In this document: positions 33,376 through 39,844 of the stretch, in pieces | Numbering within the stretch: the stretch's first letter is position 1 | How the letters are laid out: every line of letters begins with the position of its first letter | Source of the DNA: Gamarada debralockiae | Lineage: Eukaryota; Ascomycota; Leotiomycetes; Helotiales; Hyphodiscaceae | NCBI GenBank assembly: GCA_002803225.1 | Contig: NXFV01000370.1 | Location: 1-39,844, forward strand | Direction of reading: 5' to 3' | Length of the DNA: 39,844 nucleotides | The notes under the pieces: generated by a model | Database searches by the model: none | What the model was told of the DNA's origin: nothing | Seen by the model: the letters and a program-made list of their open reading frames with translations, nothing else | Position numbers and translations under genes: made by a program

Positions 33376-34846
33376 TCAAGGAAGCGGAATACTTTGCTCA
33401 TTCGAAGTAAACATCCCTTCTGGATCAACTTGCGCCTTGATATCCTTCAGTCTTTCAAAATTCCCACCGCCATACAACCTCTTACTCCACCTCACCTCCG
33501 TCAATGCGGTATCACGATAATTCGCAAAGCCTCTCAACGGAATATCTGCACCTGTTAATGCCTACTCAAATGCCAACATCAGATTCTTCATGTACTTGAT
33601 CCCATCAGACGGCCAGGCAGCAACAGCATTAGCTTCCCAGCGTATCAACCAGAGATTGTTGCCATGAGCATACGAAGTACCGCTGTCGGAAATATCCCTC
33701 GAGACACCGCCCCAGAGGTCGAGGTATCCTGACTTCCGTAGGTCGGTGCGATTGAAGGCGTATGTGGCGTGGTTGTATAAGTTGTCGCCAGTCGTAAGTG
33801 AGCGGCTTGTCCGCCGTAATCGTCAGCGATTGAACATAAAGCGATCATCCTGGGGATGAGCCCCCGTCTATGTCGTTGAGACCCGCAGAAGCCAGGGGCT
33901 CGAGAGTCTAGAACTCGAACTCGGATTTGTTAACGAAGCATTAGCAGGGAGACGATCCATTAGAGGCTTAGTGAGCTCATCGAACTTCGCTGGGTCGCCG
34001 TTGAAGTACTCAACTCCAGTGTCATGTGGAGCAGTCAGGGACCAACGGATGGCGAACTCGTCGGTGCTTCGTTAAGAGCATATTCTTGGAGTACGATGAG
34101 AGCGTTCGTCCCAACGTCGTTTCTGACACCGCCAAGCGCGAGGGTGAAGTTGATCGCGTTCTGGTATTGGGGTTTCCACGTCCTAATTGTAAGAGACAAG
34201 AGGATGCCGAATGAAGAGCCAGCACCTTGAGCCGCCCAGAAAGATTAGAGCCCTTCTCAGCTTTTACCATAGTGCTGTTGTAAAGCATGTACTCTACACT
34301 CTCATGGTTGTCTATCGACATTCCCAAGAATCTCGACGTTGTGCCGAAACCCCCTCCAATCGACGAGCCTGCCAAACCTGGACGACCATGTCGCACATGT
34401 GGAAAATGTCTGCCGTAGTTATGCGACAGGACAAATTCTGAGGCCTGATCCATTGGTCAAGAGCTCAGTCGACTCGTTAAAACCCATGAGGTTGAAAGCT
34501 CCCATATTTACAATAAGGTTCCCTGGATTCCAGAGCCATACGCCACGAACGAACGGTCACTGGCAAAAGGCGAGACTTTTACGGACGCGTTTCTTGCACA
34601 TGCGAGAGTGGCTGCAAGCTGGGTTTGATCTGTGGGATAAGCAACTGAGATAGGTTTAGGCTTGATTCGCAGCTGCCATGAAGTTGTCTCATTCGTCCAT
34701 GTGCTGTCACCCTCAGCGATGTTACGAATGCCAGCATTTGTCAGGCATGATCGGACAGTTGTGGTATTCTGAGCCGCGGCGAATGCGGGAGTCAAAAGAA
34801 GTAGTGACTCGATGAGAAGACTCTTGAAAGGCTCGAGGGAAGTCAT
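33376..34846 (-). pseudogene. Berberine-bridge-type FAD-linked oxidase pseudogene
   Basis: From ATG 34846 the protein starts MTSLEPFKSLLIESLLLLTP with AFAAAQ, a secretion signal, then YPTDQTQLAATLACARNASVKV. The FAD loop SGGHSF is degraded to SDRSF, and a stop follows GSGIQGTLL. In another frame PGLAGSSIGGGFGTTSRFLG with SVEYMLYNSTMV (near 34300-34380) is the central FAD-binding block. Then VEYFNGDPAKFDELTKPLMD (33950-34020), SYAHGNNLWLIRWEANAVAA, and ALTGADIPLRGFANYRDTAL reach LYGGGNFERLKDIKAQVDPE, the BBE substrate/C-terminal motif, and a natural stop at 33376-33378. All domains of a roughly 480-residue secreted FAD oxidase are present in order but spread over frames with several stops and deletions. 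Intact relatives oxidise small alcohols, sugars or pathway intermediates. Confidence 0.88.
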
Positions 34847-35783
34847 TACTGTTGAAAAGTTGAAATAAGAGCATCGGGAAACGTTCGCTTCTTTATACAT
34901 TCAAGTCATGATAGCCATCCGCGTGCAGATCAATCATCATTGCTCTTGGCGTTCATCCAAAGTTTGTTTCTACTAAATAAATTTCTTTCCTCAATCAACA
35001 AAGGTTTGTTTCCCCGTCACAGCCTCACAGGTCTTGGCAGCCAAGACGCCAAATAAGTCCTTCACTATTTCTGCCAAGTCAAGAACAGGTAGTTCGATAT
35101 CGAAACCTCGACATGAGCATTTTCTATTTCCGTCTTTGGAGGTAACCTATTGCTGCTTTAGCTTGAGCTGTGAGCGAGCAAACCTGAGCTAAGCTGAGCA
35201 AGGGAGTCCAAAGAGGTGGGATACAGTAGAAAAGAGCCTGAACTAGTGAGCCAGAACATATTTAACTCCTCGGATATAACTACTATCGCCGGCTAAAATT
35301 AGAAATGGTTTAAGGGTTATTTTGTGAGTTCATTTTGGATCCCTTTCGTCTAATCGCACGTGAATAGTAATTCGGCCTCAGATTAATGAATATTACTAAC
35401 TCAATGTTATCTCATAGCCTCAATTTGCCAAGCAGTTATCAACTTCTTTCTTACAAGAACTCGGTACTTAATTATACGTCCAACTGTTCTATTATACTAG
35501 GCGGTAAAAATTCTGTATGGCTATTAAAGAAGGCACAAAACAAAGCACTACGAATTTTGAAGCTCGTCGTTTGGAACTTCCTCTTTGCATTTTACAATTC
35601 ATGTAAGTCAAGGAAGAGTTCCCAAGTAGCAAATTTGCGCTGAGCAAGAGCAATACAACTTTCGGTGATTCTATTAGGCAAGGCATTATACCAAATCATA
35701 CCAGATCATGTTACATTGACACGGCTTTAGGGTTAGGGATTAAAAGTAATGTCATTGAACATCCAACCTTCCACTAACGCCAT
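34847..35783. other. Intergenic with possible LINE fragment
   Basis: The segment to 35380 shows no gene. The plus frame 35386-35643 contains VWLLKKAQNKALRIL, similar to the region after the reverse transcriptase in LINE ORF2 proteins (LxKxQNKALRII), in AT-rich context. It may be an old LINE fragment but lacks any catalytic motif. Confidence 0.35.
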
Positions 35784-37434
35784 TCAAAACGCAACTTGAG
35801 GTAACTCAATCTGTTCCCCACAGTCCCTCGTTAGATCTCCGGACTTTGAGGACTTCGCAAGCCACGTTCTCCAAGGCAAAAGCATAGCCATCGCCCAACT
35901 GAATAGTACTAGTGCCGTCAGGGGTATCGTCACAGCCCAATAATACCTGAATCCTGTCTTCACTGCCGGAACTCCATCGCTACCCCACTCAAATACTGGC
36001 ATCGCAAATATAGCCTACTTTCTATCAATAGTGAAACGCCGGAAGAAGAAGAAAAACAAACTCACAGCAATGAAGGTCCCCGGCAAAAAGAACATGCCTA
36101 AGATAGCAATGGTTTTCATAGAGCTGCTATCTCGTTTGCTTTCAACTGCAATGGTGCGCATCACAGCGCTGTCTTCTTTACTTGCCCTAGCTATCGTAGC
36201 CGAATTTTTAGCTAAAGCGAGATTGACTTTGGAGTCTTTCTGTGCCATGAATTGGTATACCTTAACGTTGGAGTTAGCGGGAATCAATTGGAGTGAAGCT
36301 GGATAAATGTACCACTTGGGTTAGCATCTTCGTCCTTTTCTCCTCATACTCTACACCCAAAAGCAGTGACCGACAAGAGTCTCTCAAAAAAGCTAGTTTA
36401 TCTTCACCCGCCCTATCCTGATTTACATCCCGTTTTGTCCAGGGGTTTATGCTCTCTAGCGCAATGATTAAACATCCTAGGTCCGCAGCATCAACTCCAA
36501 GCCTCTTACTGATATAATTCAAGCTTCTTGTCGTCGCGAGGAAGTCTAGTTCGAGTGGGTTCCCGATCGGCCGGTCGCTGTACTCATGCTGCCCCATCGT
36601 TTCTTCCATATCGTTTAGTTTGAGATCTGAACTGCTGATCCTATTTTGATAGAATTCAATCTCCAGCTCCACTGCTAACATAGGGAGCAACACAAAACGA
36701 TCACAATATATCAGCTGTTCTTGCAGGCGTTTGAATAGCGGCGATGTCTTGAAATCAGTAGTTTTAGAGATTATAAGACAATGCGTTAGGTTTGTCTGCA
36801 CGTCATATGTGACGGCTAGCTGGTAAAAGTTCGATCGGTAGAATCCAATCTTGAATATGAGTCCTGGATGGAAGATCAAGAATGTTAAATCTGTAAAGTT
36901 TTCCTATACATGGAAAACTTTACATACCTTGCACTAGGTTGTTCTGATCATGACCGTGAAATTTTACAACACGGACATGGGAGGTTGAAAGAAGACGCAC
37001 GAATTCACTCGGCAGTCTGAGATGCTTCTCTATCCTCGCGAAGGACTCCCTCGTGAATGAAAGCATCGGAGATCCAGTTGTGTAGTTCAAATTGCATTCT
37101 CCAGTTCTACATCACCAGAATTAGCCTATTGAATTGCGGCGATGAGATTAAACGTACAGTATGCGCAAGCCGCCTGAAGGCTCTCCTTGACTCACTCTGG
37201 AGGGCTGATCGGTACCCTGGTCAAGGGCATTAGTAAAGTATATTTGAACTTGGAATTTACACTTACATTGTCAAGCCAACCAGCCAGCAAAGTATCATCC
37301 AATTCCCCCTCCGTCTGCACCGGTTTTGATTGATTGGGGTACCTAAGAATCTCCAGGTACCGGCACACACTTGTCTCGGCAAATTCCACATTATTCCCCG
37401 AAGGATGCCAGTTCCTATAGTCGGTCTTCTGCAT
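35784..37434 (-). CDS. CorA-like two-TM membrane protein
   Basis: Six exons: 37434-37267, 37216-37158, 37106-36928, 36890-36313, 36260-36066 and 36014-35784; introns of 50, 51, 37, 52 and 51 nt. The product is 469 aa. The cytosolic N-terminal part is followed by a long helix (VYQFMAQKDSKVNLALAKNS, VESKRDSSSMKTIAIL) leading into TM1 (ILGMFFLPGTFIAAIFAM) and TM2 (YYWAVTIPLTALVLFSWAMAMLL). This is the C-terminal layout of fungal CorA/ZntB-like proteins: MKTIAxLxxxFLPGTxxA then FAMPVFEW. The CorA selectivity motif GMN is not present between the TMs, as in many fungal members, so magnesium transport cannot be assumed. All exons fit in phase. The 37-nt intron is unusually short and forms a perfect 13-bp hairpin. 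Probably plasma or vacuolar membrane. Confidence 0.87.
36892..36924. repeat. 13-bp perfect inverted repeat inside a 37-nt intron
   Basis: Left arm TGTAAAGTTTTCC (36892-36904), 7-nt loop, right arm GGAAAACTTTACA (36912-36924). On the minus strand the arms start right after the GT of the donor and end at the acceptor CAG, so nearly the whole intron 36891-36927 is one hairpin. Confidence 0.9.
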
Positions 37435-38418
37435 CTCTTTGCTCTTTTATTAATGACGCTCGATGATAATGAGGTGATGACTGAAATTTCGTTCTCTTTT
37501 CTGAAGTCCAGCCTCACAGGCGACGTGGTGATTCATTGGTTGGGCCTGCATAGCACCCCACTAGCTATCATCGCGCCACCCTCCAGACGTCCCAATAAAC
37601 AACTAACACGTATACGAGCAAGCTTCTCTTGTAAACATTCATGACGAACGTGGGGAGTGATGAAAAACTGGCATTGAAACTTCATGCTCGTCACAAGTCA
37701 ATTAACGATTCAGTAAAATGGCACCATCAACTCAATCGTGGATAGCGATCTTCTACGAAGACCGCCGCAATTGAAAATCGTCCAGTTTCAAAATTTAAGC
37801 GAGACCCTATGAAAAAGGGTCTCAAAGACAATTGATTTTAAAATGCAACTAACAATTCCAGAACCTTAAAAAATCGGGCAAAAAGATAGATATGCTTCTA
37901 TTCTTTTGCTGTTCTTTACTTGAGAGTGATTTGATAAGTTTTGGTATAGTTATATATTCGCGAATTTATAGCGATTTGAGTGTTCCTGAGATGTGGACGA
38001 ATTTCAATTGCGCCAGCCTTGTATTAGAAAAAAAATGAAAATGAATTTTTGGCGTATTTTACATCTTTATTTATTGATATGGCTATAAATATACAATAGT
38101 CACAGATTCGAGTCATCTAGTAGGGGAGACACCTCCTCGTTAAAAGTTGACGATTTCTGAAAAGATGGGTCTTGACGGCGCCGCGTCGCATAAATGTGAT
38201 CAGATCTGAGTTGAAGCTGACGGGTTGGTCTGGTCCAGCCTGAGCTGTTAGGTTAGAGCGGTTATGGTAATAGTGATAGTACATAGTAGTGATGATATAT
38301 TGATGAACTTGATAAGCTTCACAGCTTGTATTGATAGTACGAGCAGGAGGTTGATTGATCTGGAAGATAGTGATGGGGCCCTATACCACGTCGTGATTAC
38401 ATAAGCAATTCATGACCT
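37435..38418. other. Intergenic, AT-rich; possible LTR remnant on the right
   Basis: Promoter side of the CorA-like gene. A short hairpin (8-bp arms 37801-37808 and 37816-37823) is present. The stretch 38180-38415, with GTAGTGATGATATATTGATG and a CG-poor end, resembles an LTR in style, but I cannot find a matching partner or TG...CA ends, so this is only a note. Confidence 0.3.
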
Positions 38419-38451
38419 GCACCAGTGGGTGTCAGAATTCTCTACGCATGG
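38419..38451 (+). repeat. MITE left TIR
   Basis: Begins GCACCAGTGG and contains GTCAGAATTC; pairs with 38835-38867. Confidence 0.85.
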
Positions 38452-38834
38452 CTTAAAATAAGCGAAAACACACCAAAATCTGCTCTGTTCACGAGTTTAT
38501 AACTTCACAACTTTGTATTATAAAGATATCTAATATTATATATAGAGACTTATTATATTTAAGAGAGTAATCTGACCCGCGGAAGTTTATTTTAAAACTC
38601 AATATTTAAAGGATTATATAGAAATTTAATTTTTACTAAGAAACTTTCCTAGGCAAAATATAAAATATAAAATAAAGGTTAATATTTCGACTTTACAAAA
38701 ATTCCAACGAACCCAAACCAGTCTTCTAATTAGTATATTATTGTCTTTTCAATTTAAAGAGGATTTAGTTATAGACCGATTTATTATAAAATCAGAAAGA
38801 CCTTGATTTTTGGTATGATTTAAGTGATTTTGGC

Positions 38835-38867
38835 CCGTGCGTAAAGAATTCTGACATCCACTGGTGC
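38835..38867 (-). repeat. MITE right TIR
   Basis: Reverse complement begins GCACCAGTGG; 30/33 identical to the left TIR. Confidence 0.85.
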
Positions 38868-38886
38868 TGTAATAACGTACTCGGTA

Positions 38887-38915
38887 AGCGAGTTGCGCAC
38901 GATCCACCAGTTCTG
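38887..38915 (+). repeat. Fot1-type left TIR
   Basis: Starts AGCGAGTTGCGCACG after TA at 38885-38886; pairs with the right TIR. Confidence 0.8.
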
Positions 38916-39813
38916 GCGCGTCAACTCAATATAGCTCCACCAGAAGACGTCCAATCGCTCCACAAAGAAGGCCGTCTAGCTCTCGCAATCCAGGCCATTC
39001 AATTAGGTCAATTTTCAAGCACTAGAGCTTGTGCAGATAAGCTTGATGTCGCTGAATCAACTCTACGATATCGGCTTAAGGGCCACCTAGCACGACGCGA
39101 TGCGTATCCAAACAATTGGAAACTTACTAATACAGAGGAATCAACCCTTGTTCAGTGGATATTATCTATAGATGAACGTTGTCACGGCACTATACAGAGG
39201 CCTCAAGAAGGGCATGATAGTATTATACTAAGACTATAGAAAACTAAGCTAAGGAGAGAAGGAGAGCTCTGGAGAGAGCTCGAGCTAATATACAGGAGCC
39301 ATGCTAAGCTACGCTAGACAAGCGAGAAGGTCTGGGAGGAGAAGTTGTTTTGGCCTTATTTCTCAGGTTTAGGTGGGTCTTACAATTGTAAGAACCTCGC
39401 TTAGATCACGTGATGGCCAGCGCCGTCACAGCTCTCAATCAATTGATCAAGGGTTGTGAATTAGCAATGCACAACGCAGTCCTTCTTGCAGAGGAGAATA
39501 AGCAATTACGATTGGAAAACGCACGACAAAAGCGAAAACGAGGAATTAAAAGGAAGTATATTGATAAAGGAGGGTTCCTTATAGTTAAGGAGGCTTTAGA
39601 GCAATCAAGAGAAAAGCAGGCAGGTCTTGTAGGGCTAGAAGGAGGGGTTGAAGATCAAGGTACTACAGTCAAAACATGTGCCCCACGGACGTGTAGTATG
39701 TGTAAATCACTGTCACATACAGCTCGTATATACCCACTAAGGCAGGCTTCTAATTAGGGTAGTTTATTAGGGTTCAATTGAGGGGGTTGTTGTTGTATTG
39801 ATCAATAATACTG

Positions 39814-39842
39814 TAGAACTAGTGGGCCGTGCGCAACTCGTT
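39814..39842 (-). repeat. Fot1-type right TIR
   Basis: Inverted copy of the left end, followed by TA at 39843-39844, the last two bases of the window. Confidence 0.8.
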
Positions 39843-39844
39843 TA

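Larger units (their letters stand above)
38419..38867. mobile_element. MITE with 33-bp Tc1-type terminal inverted repeats
   Basis: The 33-bp left end (38419-38451) and the reverse complement of the right end (38835-38867) match at 30 of 33 positions; all three differences are transitions. The core is CAGTGG-TGTCAGAATTC. Inside are 383 bp of very AT-rich, non-coding DNA. The TIR core GTCAGAATTC also occurs in the ends of the Tc1-like relic at 4.6-5.8 kb. This supports a non-autonomous element mobilised by a related transposase and later mutated by C-to-T changes. No clear TA duplication is left. Confidence 0.8.
38887..39842 (+). mobile_element. Internally deleted Fot1/pogo-type transposon
   Basis: Ends AGCGAGTTGCGCACG (38887) and, inverted, AACGAGTTGCGCACG (from 39842) form TIRs of about 28 bp with few mismatches, ending near AGTTCT. 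TA flanks both sides (38885-38886 and 39843-39844). Codons from 38931 read APPEDVQSLHKEGRLALAIQ, then STRACADKLDVAESTLRYRL and LARRDAYPNNWKLTNTEEST, up to a stop at 39237-39239. This is the N-terminal psq and CENPB-type HTH region of fungal Fot1-like transposases; the expected ATG at 38931 is ATA. The DDE domain is gone. The frame 39413-39757 gives the known C-terminus: IKGCELAMHNAVLLAEENKQ, a basic region, and a Cys/His knuckle (CSMCKSLSHTARIY). At 956 bp it is about half of a usual Fot1 element. Confidence 0.85.

Noticed and set aside
37801..37823. 8-bp hairpin as a terminator
   Set aside because: Stem is short, in non-coding DNA upstream of a gene, and such terminators are not a feature of fungal nuclear genes.
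38180..38418. Solo LTR
   Set aside because: No second copy, target duplication or clear TG...CA ends could be seen.
1..39844. CRISPR arrays, bacterial operons or phage genes
   Set aside because: Intron-rich fungal genes throughout and no phased direct repeats with spacers.

Overview
The window reads as nuclear DNA of a filamentous ascomycete (Pezizomycotina). The evidence is short spliceosomal introns (about 45-90 nt, GT-AG, CTRAY-like branch sites), a Zn2Cys6 regulator, a CAP59-type GT69 mannosyltransferase, a She3-family coiled-coil protein, a fungal CorA-like protein, and fungal Tc1, Fot1/pogo, Tad-like LINE and copia-like relics. I cannot place it below class level from sequence alone. 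Gene density is low. Much of the DNA between genes is decayed transposon or gene sequence, so this looks like an accessory, repeat-rich region rather than a conserved core block. All exon models are my own reconstructions from frame continuity and splice consensus.

Layout. 1-0.85 kb: copia-like retrotransposon remnant running off the left edge. 0.85-3.1 kb: divergent pair, a Nudix hydrolase of the DUF4743/thiamine-diphosphate type (minus) and a C11orf54-like zinc ester hydrolase (plus). 3.5-4.2 kb: broken glutathione S-transferase. 4.6-5.8 kb: dead Tc1-like transposon, then 2.7 kb with no convincing gene. 8.5-10.9 kb: four-TM fungal membrane protein gene carrying one in-frame TGA. 11.8-13.2 kb: intact GT69 mannosyltransferase. 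14.7-19.7 kb: a compact set of Zn2Cys6 regulator, NAD(P)-binding protein and DHA1-type MFS transporter.

20.4-20.7 kb: GH3 beta-glucosidase relic. 22.1-22.4 kb: possible small secreted protein. 22.8-23.7 kb: 5'-truncated LINE with a 14-bp target-site duplication. 24.4-28.2 kb: large multi-exon gene for a protein of about 1,090 residues that I do not recognise. 29.2-29.8 kb: weak hypothetical gene. 30.9-32.3 kb: She3-family protein. 33.4-34.8 kb: heavily mutated berberine-bridge-type FAD oxidase. 35.8-37.4 kb: intact CorA-like membrane protein with six exons, one intron being a 37-nt near-perfect hairpin. 38.4-39.8 kb: a MITE with Tc1-type ends next to an internally deleted Fot1/pogo element whose TA duplication closes the window.

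The best candidate for genes acting together is the regulator / NAD(P)-binding protein / MFS set (14.7-19.7 kb). The regulator and NAD(P)-binding gene share a divergent promoter, and the transporter converges on the NAD(P)-binding gene. Several metabolic genes nearby (GST, GH3, FAD oxidase, membrane protein) are in different stages of decay.
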